Source: Pratylenchus scribneri
Taxonomy: Eukaryota; Nematoda; Chromadorea; Rhabditida; Pratylenchidae
Reading direction: 5' to 3'
NCBI GenBank assembly: GCA_030063045.1
Contig: JAQSEB010000110.1
Location: 248,001-312,000, forward strand
Length of the DNA: 64,000 nucleotides
Under the pieces are notes generated by a model. It was not told the origin of the DNA. It did not search any database and saw only the letters and a list, made by a program, of their open reading frames with translations. Below are positions 11,309 to 26,400 of the stretch, in pieces (the stretch's first letter is position 1; every line of letters begins with the position of its first letter). Position numbers and translations under genes: made by a program.

Positions 11309-14300
11309 TAGGGTTGCCCCGGAAGTTCCGGTTCCGGTTCCGGTGGCCGGAAGTTCCGGCCTTTTTGGGGTTCCGGTTCCGGTTCCGGATTGAAAAATGA
11401 GTTCCGGTTCCGGTTTTGGTTCCGGTCACTCAGTTCCGGTTCCGGTTCCGGTTCCGGTCAAAAGCTTGGTTCCGGGGCAACCGAAAAATTTACACCCTTT
11501 AATATGAAAATTTGATAGATTCATAAATTTTTAATTGGAAAATAAAAAATTCATACACGATTGTTTTTGCTTTCTTTCTTACCCAGTACTCTTTACTTTT
11601 CTTTCTTTGCTCCCTTATTTTTAAAATGCGATATAAAAATGTTATCAATGATCATTTTTTAATTTTTATATTAATGAAATGTTGGACACACTTTTATCTT
11701 TTATATATAATTTCTATTAATGAATTAATAAATTTTTTCTATTTTAGCTAATTTACTAAAAGGACTAACAAATTTTACTTATTTGTATTTGGCCAATAAA
11801 AGGTTTAACACAAAATTGAAAATTCAAAGCGTTTATTTTGATTATTTTTAGAAAATGACAGAAAACGACCCAACTTTGGAATTAGAGGAGGAAGAAATTA
11901 TTGCAGAAACAAATATTCAAAACAGCAATCAAAAAGTGGTCAAAGCTGATTCAAAGCTCAATCTGAATGAACCGCCGGAATCATTATGGCGCTATTTTGA
12001 ACAACCCAAAACTGTTGCACAAACCCATATTCTTTGTTTATTATGCAATAAGAAATATTCACGAGGAACTGATCAATCAACTTCACCTTTACGAAAACAT
12101 TTGAAATCTATTCATGATAAACATTATAAAGAATATAAGGCGGCAATGGAAAAAGCAAAAGAGGAACAAAAGCTCAAACCAGCAATTTTAACTCCCAAAA
12201 GAGTTCCCAAACCTCCCGGTCAATTGACATTAATGGAATGCCAGGTTTTGTTTGCATTTATTAAAAGTTAAAGTTTTATAATTATCTTCCCATAGAAAAG
12301 CGCCGAAAAATTACCAAATAAAGATCCGCGCTCCATTGAAATGGACGAGAAAATATTAAAATATATGTGTTACAATTGCGAGCCGCTATCCATGACAGAA
12401 AGGCCGGATTTTAAAGAAATGATAAATTGTGGATTTCCAAGGTTAATGAATGGGTTAAAGTTAAAATATGATAAATTTTTGCATTAAAGATATCAAGTAA
12501 AAGGTAGAACATTCATGACAGGAATGGTTGAAAATAAATTTCGCGAATGCCTTGGCCAAATTAAACAAATGGTTCAAGATGAAGTAATTTCTTTAACAAT
12601 GGATACGTGGTCAAATAAAAACGGCGATAAATCATTCCTAAAGTTTGTTATATAAATAAAAATATATCAAAAAATGTATTTTTTATTTTTAGTATTACAG
12701 CCCATTGGATTTCTGACGAATTCACAAGAGAATTCGTTATTGTTGATACCGCTCCGTTGGACGCATTTGAAAGCCATACTGGAGAATATTTGCGCACAAT
12801 TGTTGACAATTTTATTGACGAATATTCATTTCCTCGTGAAAATGTTCATCTAATATTGCGCGACGCAGCAGCCGTCATGCGTAAAACAGCTCGAATTTTG
12901 GGAATTGAATCATTTGACTGTTTCATTCATATGATCCAATTAGTAATTTTATATTTAAAATTTTAATTTTATTTTTTAAAGGCAATTAATGATGGCTTGA
13001 AATTGCCGGAAATTGATCCAATTATCAAAAATGCCAAAAGAATTATCACACATTTTGATCATTCATCGGATTTTCGCAAAGTTTTTTACCAGACCCAATC
13101 AAAATTGGAGGAACCCGAACTGGGTTTGATTCAGGTTTTCACTTGTATTTTATATTTAAAATATATTTTGAATAATGGCAGGACTGCGTGACAAGGTGGA
13201 ATTCCACTTTTTATGCTATTGAACGTTTATTGAAATGCAAAAAAGTGCTTTCATGCGTCGCAGTTGATTATACAAAGTGTTCGGCTTTACTTGAAATTGA
13301 TTGGATAAAATTGAAGGAAATTGAACAAATTTTGTCACCGTTTGAAAAAATTACGAAAGGTTTTAGTGAAAGGAATGAAAGTATTTCATCAGTTTTGCCT
13401 GCTTACAATGCATTAACCACTCAACTCGCAACCAAAAATAACTTATTTTGCTCGACCATCGCTGAAGGATTAAATTCTCGAATGGGTCCATTCTCCAGGG
13501 AAAAGTAAAAGATTTTTAATTTAAATAAAAATTTTAATTTTTTAAATTTAGATTTATCCTGATTTCTACATTAATTGATCCGAGATTTAAAAATGGAGGC
13601 TTCTCGTCGGAAACTGAAAGGAAATTGGCATGTTCTCTTTTGGAAAGTGAATTGATGTCATTAGAATCTAATGGTTATTTTTATTTTAATTATAATTATA
13701 ATCCTTATTTATTTTTAAATTAATCTCTTTTTTTGTTGAAGGCGCGACTCCACCACCGCCGAAAAGACGCCATATTTCTGATAATGCAGCAGATCCAATT
13801 GCTCAATTTTTGGGAGCATTTGAACCAGTTTCTGAAATTGCTTCCACATCGCAGGCTGCAATCGCAGCAAAAATGGTGAATTATATATATTTATTTTAGT
13901 TAAAAATTTTATTCAAAAGGAATTGGATCAATTTTTGCTCGATGGAATAATCAAAAGAGATGGTGATCCACTTTTTTATTGGAAGAATAAAGGAATGTGG
14001 CCGAATCTCCAAAAAATCGTCCGTCGATATTTAGCCGCCCCACCGAGTTCAGTTGAATCAGAAAGAGTTTTCTCGACCCTTGGTGGAATTTATAAACCAA
14101 ATCGTTCACGGTTGAGTGGTGAACATGCAAAAGCCCAATTATTTCTTCATCATCATTTGTAAATTTTAAATGGACATTCATTTTCATTTTACATTTATTT
14201 TGAGATTCAATTCATTTCGCTTTTATTTTATTTTTGTAATAAATTTAAATTCTTTTACATTTAAAAAATTTTTTTTTGAAAAATTCGCTCCAAAATGATG

Positions 14301-14461
14301 GATTTCAAAAGTTCCGGTTCCGGGTTCCGGCTTTTTTGAGTTCCGGTTCCGGTTCCGGTTTCCGGAACTCACAGTGAGTTCCGGTTCCGGTTCCGGTTGG
14401 AAAAATGAGTTCCGGTTCCGGTTCCGGTTCCGGTCAAATTCCTGGTTCCGGGGCAACCCTA
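11309..14461 (+). mobile_element. Complete hAT DNA transposon inserted in satellite
   Basis: The 3,153-bp element has perfect 16-bp terminal inverted repeats, tagggttgccccggaa (11309-11324) and its complement at 14446-14461. An 8-bp target duplication ttctaaat lies at 11301-11308 and 14462-14469. Removing the element and one duplication regenerates an intact satellite monomer. Both ends carry arrays of the hexamer TTCCGG (about 11321-11475 and 14310-14450), likely transposase-binding subterminal repeats. The single internal gene is a multi-exon transposase with all splice sites intact. The element therefore looks autonomous and fairly young. Confidence 0.93.
11855..14162 (+). CDS. hAT-family transposase (nine exons)
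   Basis: Exons 11855-12244, 12296-12441, 12490-12642, 12693-12942, 12982-13134, 13182-13504, 13552-13673, 13742-13875 and 13920-14162 join in frame with GT-AG introns, mostly about 40-70 nt. The N-terminus has a BED zinc finger (Trp-x-x-Phe, then C-x2-C near residues 58-61 and an H-x-x-x-x-H pair around LRKHLKSIHD). The middle has the hAT catalytic-core landmarks MDTWS, ITAHWI and CVTRWNS. The last exon is the hAT C-terminal dimerisation domain, with WPNLQKIVRRYLA, PPSSVESERVFS and NRSRL. The protein acts in the nucleus, binding the element's ends and cutting and pasting it. No frameshift or internal stop is seen. Confidence 0.9.
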
Positions 14462-17400
14462 TTCTAAATATCCTCATTATAATAGGCTAAATCTATTTTT
14501 AAGATTTTAAGAAAATCTAATTTTAGTAAATATTTTTAACAAAATATTTTCACAATATTAAAAGCATTTATCCAAGAATTATTCTTGAAAATTATTCCAC
14601 TAATCTTTCTATTGTATATTTGCCAACCTTAAAATACTATAGCAGGATATATGTTTATATCAAGATTTTGCGTAAAAGCATTTTATCTATAGCAGGATAT
14701 ATGTTTATATCAAGATTTTGCGTAAAAGCATTTTATCAATTATTTCTATGAAATTTTTCAAATAATTTTTCCAATTTTTAGGTTATTAAAATTTTTTTAA
14801 TTATTTCAGAGAATATTTTTGATTTTTAAAAGAAAATATCAAGGAAAAATAATTCTTAATTCATAGTTCTAAATATTCTCATTATAATAGGCTAAATCTA
14901 TTTTTAAGATTTTGAGAAAATCTAATTTTAGTAAATATTTTTAACAAAATATTTTCACAATATTAAAAGCATTTATCCAAGATTTATTCTTGAAAATTAT
15001 TCCACTAATCTTTCTATTGTATATTTGCCAACCTTAAAATACTATAGCAGGATATATGTTTATATCAAGATTTTGCGTAAAAGCATTTTATCAATTATTT
15101 TCTATGATATTTTTCAAATAATTTTTCCAATTTTTAGGTTATTAAAAATTTTTTTAATTATTTCAGAGAATATTTTTGATTTTTAAAAGAAAATATCAAG
15201 GAAAAATAATTCTTAATTCATAGTTCTAAATATCCTCATTATAATAGGCTAAATCTATTTTTAAGATTTTAAGAAAATCTAATTTTAGTAAATATTTTTA
15301 ACAAAATATTTTCACAATATTAAAAGCATTTATCCAAGATTTATTCTTGAAAATTATTCCACTAATCTTTCTATTGTATATTTGCCAACCTTAAAATACT
15401 ATAGCAGGATATATGTTTATATCAAGATTTTGCGTAAAAGCATTTTATCAATTATTTTCTATGATATTTTTCAAATAATTTTTCCAATTTTTAGGTTATT
15501 AAAAATTTTTTAATTATTTCAGAGAATATTTTTGATTTTTAAAAGAAAATATCAAGGAAAAATAATTCTTAATTCTTAGTTCTAAATATCCTCATTATAA
15601 TAGGCTAAATCTATTTTTAAGATTTTAAGAAAATCTAATTTTAGTAAATATTTTTAACAAAATATTTTCACAATATTAAAAGCATTTATCCAAGAATTAT
15701 TCTTGAAAATTATTCCACTAATCTTTCTATTGTATATTTGCCAACCTTAAAATACTATAGCAGGATATATGTTTATATCAAGATTTTGCGTAAAAGCATT
15801 TTATCAATTATTTTCTATGATATTTTTCAAATAATTTTTCCAATTTTTAGGTTATTAAAATTTTTTAAATTATTTCAGAGAATATTTTTGATTTTTAAAA
15901 GAAAATATCAAGGAAAAATAATTCTTAATTCATAGTTCTAAATATTCTCATTATAATAGGCTAAATCTATTTTTAAGATTTTGAGAAAATCTAATTTTAG
16001 TAAATATTTTTAACAAAATATTTTCACAATATTAAAAGCATTTATCCAAGATTTATTCTTGAAAATTATTCCACTAATCTTTCTATTGTATATTTGCCAA
16101 CCTTAAAATACTATAGCAGGATATATGTTTATATCAAGATTTTGCGTAAAAGCATTTTATCAATTATTTTCTATGATATTTTTCAAATAATTTTTCCAAT
16201 TTTTAGGTTATTAAAAATTTTTTAATTATTTCAGAGAATATTTTTGATTTTTAAAAGAAAATATCAAGGACAAATAATTCTTAATTCATAGTTCTAAATA
16301 TCCTCATTATAATAGGCTAAATCTATTTTTAAGATTTTAAGAAAATCTAATTTTAGTAAATATTTTTAACAAAATATTTTCACAATATTAAAAGCATTTA
16401 TCCAAGATTTATTCTTGAAAATTATTCCACCAATCTTTCTATTGTATATTTGCCAACCTTAAAATACTATAGCAGGATATATGTTTATATCGAGATTTTG
16501 CGTAAAAGCATTTTATCAATTATTTTCTATGATATTTTTCAAATAATTTTTCCAATTTTTAGGTTATTAAATTTTTTTTAATTATTTCAAAGAATATTTT
16601 TTGTTTTTTTAAAAAAATTTCTAGGACAAATAATTCTTAATTCATAGTTCTAAATATCCTCATTATAATAGGCTAAATCTATTTTTAAGATTTTAAGAAA
16701 ATCTAATTTTAGTAAATATTTTTAACAAAATATTTTCACAATATTAAAAGCATTTATCCAAGATTTATTCTTGAAAATTATTCCACCAATCTTTCTATTG
16801 TATATTTGCCAACCTTAAAATACTATAGCAGGATATATGTTTATATCGAGATTTTGCGTAAAAGCATTTTATCAATTATTTTCTATGATATTTTTCAAAT
16901 AATTTTTCCAATTTTTAGGTTATTAAATTTTTTTTAATTATTTCAAAGAATATTTTTTGTTTTTTTAAAAAAATTTCTAGGACAAATAATTCTTAATTCA
17001 TAGTTCTAAATATCCTCATTATAATAGGCTAAATCTATTTTTAAGATTTTAAGAAAATCTAATTTTAGTAAATATTTTTAACAAAATATTTTCACAATAT
17101 TAAAAGCATTTATCCAAGATTTATTCTTGAAAATTATTCCACCAATCTTTCTATTGTATATTTGCCAACCTTAAAATACTATAGCAGGATATATGTTTAT
17201 ATCGAGATTTTGCGTAAAAGCATTTTATCAATTATTTTCTATGATATTTTTCAAATAATTTTTCCAATTTTTAGGTTATTAAATTTTTTTTAATTATTTC
17301 AAAGAATATTTTTTGTTTTTTTAAAAAAATTTCTAGGACAAATAATTCTTAATTCATAGTTCTAAATATCCTCATTATAATAGGCTAAATCTATTTTTAA

Positions 17401-20400
17401 GATTTTAAGAAAATTTAATTTTAGTAAATATTTTTAACAAAATATTTTCACAATATTAAAAGCATTTACCCAAGATTTATTCTTGAAAATTATTCCACTA
17501 ATCTTTCTATTGTATATTTGCCAACCTTAAAATACTATAGCAGGATATATGTTTATATCAAGATTTTGCGTAAAAGCATTTTATCAATTATTTTCTATGA
17601 TATTTTTCAAATAATTTTTCCAATTTTTAGGTTATTAAATTTTTTTTAATTATTTCAAAGAATATTTTTTGTTTTTTTAAAAAAATTTCTAGGACAAATA
17701 ATTCTTAATTCATAGTTCTAAATATCCTCATTATAATAGGCTAAATCTATTTTTAAGATTTTAAGAAAATTTAATTTTAGTAAATATTTTTAACAAAATA
17801 TTTTCACAATATTAAAAGCATTTACCCAAGATTTATTCTTGAAAATTATTCCACTAATCTTTCTATTGTATATTTGCCAACCTTAAAATACTATAGCAGG
17901 ATATATGTTTATATCAAGATTTTGCGTAAAAGCATTTTATCAATTATTTTCTATGATATTTTTCAAATAATTTTTCCATTTTTTAGGTTATTAAAATTTT
18001 TTATTTATTTCAGAGAATATTTTTTGTTTTTTTAAAAAAATTTCTAGGACAAATAATTCTTAATTCATAGTTCTAAATATCCTCATTATAATAGGCTAAA
18101 TCTATTTTTAAGATTTTAAGAAAATCTAATTTTAGTAAATATTTTTAACAAAATATTTTCACAATATTAAAAGCATTTATCCAAGATTTATTCTTGAAAA
18201 TTATTCCACCAATCTTTCTATTGTATATTTGCCAACCTTAAAATACTATAGCAGGATATATGTTTATATCAAGATTTTGCGTAAAAGCATTTTATCAATT
18301 ATTTTCTATGATATTTTTCAAATAATTTTTCCAATTTTTAGATTATTAAATTTTTTTTAATTATTTCAAAGAATATTTTTTGTTTTTTTAAAAAAATTTC
18401 TAGGACAAATAATTCTTAATTCATAGTTCTAAATATCCTCATTATAATAGGCTAAATCTATTTTTAAGATTTTAAGAAAATCTAATTTTAGTAAATATTT
18501 TTAACAAAATATTTTCACAATATTAAAAGCATTTATCCAAGATTTATTCTTGAAAATTATTCCACCAATCTTTCTATTGTATATTTGCCAACCTTAAAAT
18601 ACTATAGCAGGATATATGTTTATATCAAGATTTTGCGTAAAAGCATTTTATCAATTATTTTCTATGATATTTTTCAAATAATTTTTCCAATTTTTAGGTT
18701 ATTAAATTTTTTTTAATTATTTCAAAGAATATTTTTTGTTTTTTTAAAAAAATTTCTAGGACAAATAATTCTTAATTCATAGTTCTTAATATCCTCATTA
18801 TAATAGGCTAAATCTATTTTTAAGATTTTAAGAAAATCTAATTTTAGTAAATATTTTTAACAAAATATTTTCACAATATTAAAAGCATTTACACAAGATT
18901 TATTCTTGAAAATTATTCCACTAATCTTTCTATTGTATATTTGCCAACCTTAAAAACTATAGCAGGATATATGTTTATATCAAGATTTTGCGTAAAAGCA
19001 TTTTATCAATTATTTTCTATGATATTTTTCAAATAATTTTTCCAATTTTTAGGTTATTAAATTTTTTTTAATTATTTCAAAGAATATTTTTTGTTTTTTT
19101 AAAAAAATTTCTAGGACAAATAATTCTTAATTCATAGTTCTAAATATCCTCATTATAATAGGCTAAATCTATTTTTAAGATTTTAAGAAAATCTAATTTT
19201 AGTAAATATTTTTAACAAAATATTTTCACAATATTAAAAGCATTTACCCAAGATTTATTCTTGAAAATTATTCCACTAATCTTTCTATTGTATATTTGCC
19301 AACCTTAAAATACTATAGCAGGATATATGTTTATATCAAGATTTTGCGTAAAAGCATTTTATCAATTATTTTCTATGATATTTTTCAAATAATTTTTCCA
19401 TTTTTTAGGTTATTAAAATTTTTTATTTATTTCAGAGAATATTTTTTGTTTTTTTTAAAAAATTTCTAGGACAAATAATTCTTAATTCATAGTTCTAAAT
19501 ATCCTCATTATAATAGGCTAAATCTATTTTTAAGATTTTAAGAAAATCTAATTTTAGTAAATATTTTTAACAAAATATTTTCACAATATTAAAAGCATTT
19601 ACCCAAGATTTATTCTTGAAAATTATTCCACTAATCTTTCTATTGTATATTTGCCAACCTTAAAATACTATAGCAGGATATATGTTTATATCAAGATTTT
19701 GCGTAAAAGCATTTTATCAATTATTTTCTATGATATTTTTCAAATAATTTTTCCATTTTTTAGGTTATTAAAATTTTTTATTTATTTCAGAGAATATTTT
19801 TTGTTTTTTTTAAAAAATTTCTAGGACAAATAATTCTTAATTCATAGTTCTAAATATCCTCATTATAATAGGCTAAATCTATTTTTAAGATTTTAAGAAA
19901 ATCTAATTTTAGTAAATATTTTTAACAAAATATTTTCACAATATTAAAAGCATTTATCCAAGATTTATTCTTGAAAATTATTCCACCAATCTTTCTATTG
20001 TATATTTGCCAACCTTAAAATACTATAGCAGGATATATGTTTATATCAAGATTTTGCGTAAAAGCATTTTATCAATTATTTTCTATGATATTTTTCAAAT
20101 AATTTTTCCAATTTTTAGGTTATTAAATTTTTTTTAATTATTTCAAAGAATATTTTTTGTTTTTTTAAAAAAATTTCTAGGACAAATAATTCTTAATTCA
20201 TAGTTCTAAATATCCTCATTATAATAGGCTAAATCTATTTTTAAGATTTTAAGAAAATCTAATTTTAGTAAATATTTTTAACAAAATATTTTCACAATAT
20301 TAAAAGCATTTATCCAAGATTTATTCTTGAAAATTATTCCACCAATCTTTCTATTGTATATTTGCCAACCTTAAAATACTATAGCAGGATATATGTTTAT

Positions 20401-23400
20401 ATCAAGATTTTGCGTAAAAGCATTTTATCAATTATTTTCTATGATATTTTTCAAATAATTTTTCCAATTTTTAGGTTATTAAATTTTTTTTAATTATTTC
20501 AAAGAATATTTTTTGTTTTTTTAAAAAAATTTCTAGGACAAATAATTCTTAATTCATAGTTCTAAATATCCTCATTATAATAGGCTAAATCTATTTTTAA
20601 GATTTTAAGAAAATCTAATTTTAGTAAATATTTTTAACAAAATATTTTCACAATATTAAAAGCATTTACCCAAGATTTATTCTTGAAAATTATTCCACTA
20701 ATCTTTCTATTGTATATTTGCCAACCTTAAAATACTATAGCAGGATATATGTTTATATCAAGATTTTGCGTAAAAGCATTTTATCAATTATTTTCTATGA
20801 TATTTTTCAAATAATTTTTCCATTTTTTAGGTTATTAAAATTTTTTATTTATTTCAGAGAATATTTTTTGTTTTTTTTAAAAAATTTCTAGGACAAATAA
20901 TTCTTAATTCATAGTTCTAAATATCCTCATTATAATAGGCTAAATCTATTTTTAAGATTTTAAGAAAATCTAATTTTAGTAAATATTTTTAACAAAATAT
21001 TTTCACAATATTAAAAGCATTTACCCAAGATTTATTCTTGAAAATTATTCCACTAATCTTTCTATTGTATATTTGCCAACCTTAAAATACTATAGCAGGA
21101 TATATGTTTATATCAAGATTTTGCGTAAAAGCATTTTATCAATTATTTTCTATGATATTTTTCAAATAATTTTTCCATTTTTTAGGTTATTAAAATTTTT
21201 TATTTATTTCAGAGAATATTTTTTGTTTTTTTTAAAAAATTTCTAGGACAAATAATTCTTAATTCATAGTTCTAAATATCCTCATTATAATAGGCTAAAT
21301 CTATTTTTAAGATTTTAAGAAAATCTAATTTTAGTAAATATTTTTAACAAAATATTTTCACAATATTAAAAGCATTTATCCAAGATTTATTCTTGAAAAT
21401 TATTCCACTAATCTTTCTATTGTATATTTGCCAACCTTAAAATACTATAGCAGGATATATGTTTATATCAAGATTTTGCGTAAAAGCATTTTATCAATTA
21501 TTTTCTATGATATTTTTCAAATAATTTTTCCATTTTTTAGGTTATTAAAATTTTTTTAATTATTTCAAAGAATATTTTTTGTTTTTTTAAAAAAATTTCT
21601 AGGACAAATAATTCTTAATTCATAGTATTAAATATCCTCATTATAATAGGCTAAATCTATTTTTAAGATTTTGAGAAAATCTAATTTTAGTAAATATTTT
21701 TAACAAAATATTTTCACAATATTAAAAGCATTTATCCAAGATTTATTCTTGAAAATTATTCCACTAATCTTTCTATTGTATATTTGCCAACCTTAAAATA
21801 CTATAGCAGGATATATGTTTATATCAAAATTTTGCGTAAAAGCATTTTATCAATTATTTTCTATGATATTTTTCAAATAATTTTTCCAATTTTTAGGTTA
21901 TTAAAATTTTTTATTTATTTCAGAGAATATTTTTGATTTTTAAAAGAAAATTTCTAGGACAAATAATTCTTAATTCATAGTTCTAAATATCCTCATTATA
22001 ATAGGCTAAATCTATTTTTAAGATTTTAAGAAAATCTAATTTTAGTAAATATTTTTAACAAAATATTTTCACAATATTAAAAGCATTTACCCAAGATTTA
22101 TTCTTGAAAATTATTCCACTAATCTTTCTATTGTATATTTGCCAACCTTAAAATACTATAGCAGGATATATGTTTATATCAAGATTTTGCGTAAAAGCAT
22201 TTTATCAATTATTTTCTATGATATTTTTCAAATAATTTTTCCATTTTTTAGGTTATTAAAATTTTTTAATTATTTCAGAGAATATTTTTGATTTTTAAAA
22301 GAAAATATCAAGGAAAAATAATTCTTAATTCATAATTCTAAATATCCTCATTATAATAGGCTAAATCTATTTTTAAGATTTTAAGAAAATCTAATTTTAG
22401 TAAATATTTTTAACAAAATATTTTCACAATATTAAAAGCATTTATCCAAGATTTATTCTTGAAAATTATTCCACCAATCTTTCTATTGTATATTTGCCAA
22501 CCTTAAAATACTATAGCAGGATATATGTTTATATCAAGATTTTGCGTAAAAGCATTTTATCAATTATTTTCTATGATATTTTTCAAATAATTTTTCCAAT
22601 TTTTAGGTTATTAAAATTTTTTATTTATTTCAGAGAATATTTTTGATTTTTAAAAGTAAATATCAAGGAAAAATAATTCTTAATTCATAGTTCTAAATAT
22701 TCTCATTATAATATACTAAATCTATTTTTAAGATTTTGAGAAAATCTAATTTTAGTAAATATTTTTAACAAAATATTTTCACAATATTAAAAGCATTTAT
22801 CCAAGAATTATTCTTGAAAATTATTCCACTAATCTTTCTATTGTATATTTGCCAACCTTAAAATACTATAGCAGGATATATGTTTATATCAAGATTTTGC
22901 GTAAAAGCATTTTATCAATTATTTTCTATGATATTTTTCAAATAATTTTTCCAATTTTTAGGTTATTAAAAATTTTTTTAATTATTTCAGAGAATATTTT
23001 TGATTTTTAAAAGAAAATATCAAGGACAAATAATTCTTAATTCATAGTTCTAAATATCCTCATTATAATAGGCTAAATCTATTTTTAAGATTTTAAGAAA
23101 ATTTAATTTTAGTAAATATTTTTAACAAAATATTTTCACAATATTAAAAACATTTACCCAAGATTTATTCTTGAAAATTATTCCACTAATCTTTCTATTG
23201 TATATTTGCCAACCTTAAAATACTATAGCAGGATATATGTTTATATCAAGATTTTGCGTAAAAGCATTTTATCAATTATTTTCTATGATATTTTTCAAAT
23301 AATTTTTCCAAATTTTAGGTTATTAAAAATTTTTTTAATTATTTCAGAGAATATTTTTGATTTTTAAAAGAAAATATCAAGGAAAAATAATTCTTAATTC

Positions 23401-26400
23401 ATAGTTCTAAATATCCTCATTATAATAGGCTAAATCTATTTTTAAGATTTTAAGAAAATCTAATTTTAGTAAATATTTTTAACAAAATATTTTCACAATA
23501 TTAAAAGCATTTATCCAAGAATTATTCTTGAAAATTATTCCACTAATCTTTCTATTGTATATTTGCCAACCTTAAAATACTATAGCAGGATATATGTTTA
23601 TATCAAGATTTTGCGTAAAAGCATTTTATCAATTATTTTCTATGATATTTTTCAAATAATTTTTCCAATTTTTAGGTTATTAAACATTTTTTTAATTATT
23701 TCAGAGAATATTTTTGATTTTTAAAAGAAAATATCAAGGAAAAATAATTCTTAATTCATAGTTCTAAATATCCTCATTATAATAGGCTAAATCTATTTTT
23801 AAGATTTTAAGAAAATCTAATTTTAGTAAATATTTTTAACAAAATATTTTCACAATATTAAAAGCATTTATCCAAGAATTATTCTTGAAAATTATTCCAC
23901 TAATCTTTCTATTGTATATTTGCCAACCTTAAAATACTATAGCAGGATATATGTTTATATCAAGATTTTGCGTAAAAGCATTTTATCAATTATTTTCTAT
24001 GATATTTTTCAAATAATTTTTCCAATTTTTAGGTTATTAAATTTTTTTAAATTATTTCAAAGAATATTTTTTGTTTTTTTTTAAAAAATTTCTAGGACAA
24101 ATAATTCTTAATTCATAGTTCTAAATATCCTCATTATAATAGGCTAAATCTATTTTTAAGATTTTAAGAAAATTTAATTTTAGTAAATATTTTTAACAAA
24201 ATATTTTCACAATATTAAAAGCATTTACCCAAGATTTATTCTTGAAAATTATTCCACTAATCTTTCTATTGTATATTTGCCAACCTTAAAATACTATAGC
24301 AGGATATGTTTATATCAAGATTTTGCGTAAAAGCATTTTATCAATTATTTTCTATGATATTTTTCAAATAATTTTTCCATTTTTTAGGTTATTAAAATTT
24401 TTTATTTATTTCAGAGAATATTTTTTGTTTTTTTAAAAAATTTCTAGGACAAATAATTCTTAATTCATAGTTCTAAATATCCTCATTATAATAGGCTAAA
24501 TCTATTTTTAAGATTTTAAGAAAATCTAATTTTAGTAAATATTTTTAACAAAATATTTTCACAATATTAAAAGCATTTACCCAAGATTTATTCTTGAAAA
24601 TTATTCCACTAATCTTTCAATTGTATATTTGCCAACCTTAAAATACTATAGCAGGATATGTTTATATCAAGATTTTGCGTAAAAGCATTTTATCAATTAT
24701 TTTCTATGATATTTTTCAAATAATTTTTCCATTTTTTAGGTTATTAAAATTTTTTATTTATTTCAGAGAATATTTTTTGTTTTTTTAAAAAAATTTCTAG
24801 GACAAATAATTCTTAATTCATAGTTCTAAATATCCTCATTATAATAGGCTAAATCTATTTTTAAGATTTTAAGAAAATCTAATTTTAGTAAATATTTTTA
24901 ACAAAATATTTTCACAATATTAAAAGCATTTATCCAAGAATTATTCTTGAAAATTATTCCACTAATCTTTCTATTGTATATTTGCCAACCTTAAAATACT
25001 ATAGCAGGATATATGTTTATATCAAGATTTTGCGTAAAAGCATTTTATCAATTATTTTCTATGATATTTTTCAAATAATTTTTCCAATTTTTAGGTTATT
25101 AAACATTTTTTTAATTATTTCAGAGAATATTTTTGATTTTTAAAAGAAAATATCAAGGACAAATAATTCTTAATTCATAGTTCTAAATATCCTCATTATA
25201 ATAGGCTAAATCTATTTTTAAGATTTTAAGAAAATTTAATTTTAGTAAATATTTTTAACAAAATATTTTCACAATATTAAAAGCATTTACCCAAGAATTA
25301 TTCTTGAAAATTATTCCACTAATCTTTCTATTGTATATTTGCCAAACTTAAAATACTATAGCAGGATATATGTTTATATCAAGATTTTGCGTAAAAGCAT
25401 TTTATCAATTATTTTCTATGATATTTTTCAAATAATTTTTCCAAATTTTAGGTTATTAAAAATTTTTTTAATTATTTCAGAGAATATTTTTGATTTTTAA
25501 AAGAAAATATCAAGGAAAAATAATTCTTAATTCATAGTTCTAAATAACCTCATTATAATAGGCTAAATCTATTTTTAAGATTTTAAGAAAATCTAATTTT
25601 AGTAAATATTTTTAACAAAATATTTTCACAATATTAAAAGCATTTATCCAAGAATTATTCTTGAAAATTATTCCACTAATCTTTCTATTGTATATTTGCC
25701 AACCTTAAAATACTATAGCAGGATATATGTTTATATCAAGATTTTGCGTAAAAGCATTTTATCAATTATTTTCTATGATATTTTTCAAATAATTTTTCCA
25801 ATTTTTAGGTTATTAAATTTTTTTTAATTATTTCAAAGAATATTTTTTGTTTTTTTTTAAAAAATTTCTAGGACAAATAATTCTTAATTCATAGTTCTAA
25901 ATATCCTCATTATAATAGGCTAAATCTATTTTTAAGATTTTAAGAAAATTTAATTTTAGTAAATATTTTTAACAAAATATTTTCACAATATTAAAAGCAT
26001 TTACCCAAGATTTATTCTTGAAAATTATTCCACTAATCTTTCTATTGTATATTTGCCAACCTTAAAATACTATAGCAGGATATATGTTTATATCAAGATT
26101 TTGCGTAAAAGCATTTTATCAATTATTTTCTATGATATTTTTCAAATAATTTTTCCATTTTTTAGGTTATTAAAATTTTTTATTTATTTCAGAGAATATT
26201 TTTTGTTTTTTTAAAAAATTTCTAGGACAAATAATTCTTAATTCATAGTTCTAAATATCCTCATTATAATAGGCTAAATCTATTTTTAAGATTTTAAGAA
26301 AATCTAATTTTAGTAAATATTTTTAACAAAATATTTTCACAATATTAAAAGCATTTACCCAAGATTTATTCTTGAAAATTATTCCACTAATCTTTCAATT

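Noticed and set aside
14223..14477. Minus-strand ORF with Arg-Asn-Arg-Asn repeats
   Set aside because: It is the translation of the TTCCGG subterminal array of the hAT element.
15738..15935. Recurrent 62-65-codon ORFs (also at 27825, 61551, 62350, 62704, 63058) giving a hydrophobic Ile/Phe-rich peptide
   Set aside because: They are read-throughs of the AT-rich satellite, one per monomer, varying only by indels. They show no coding signal.
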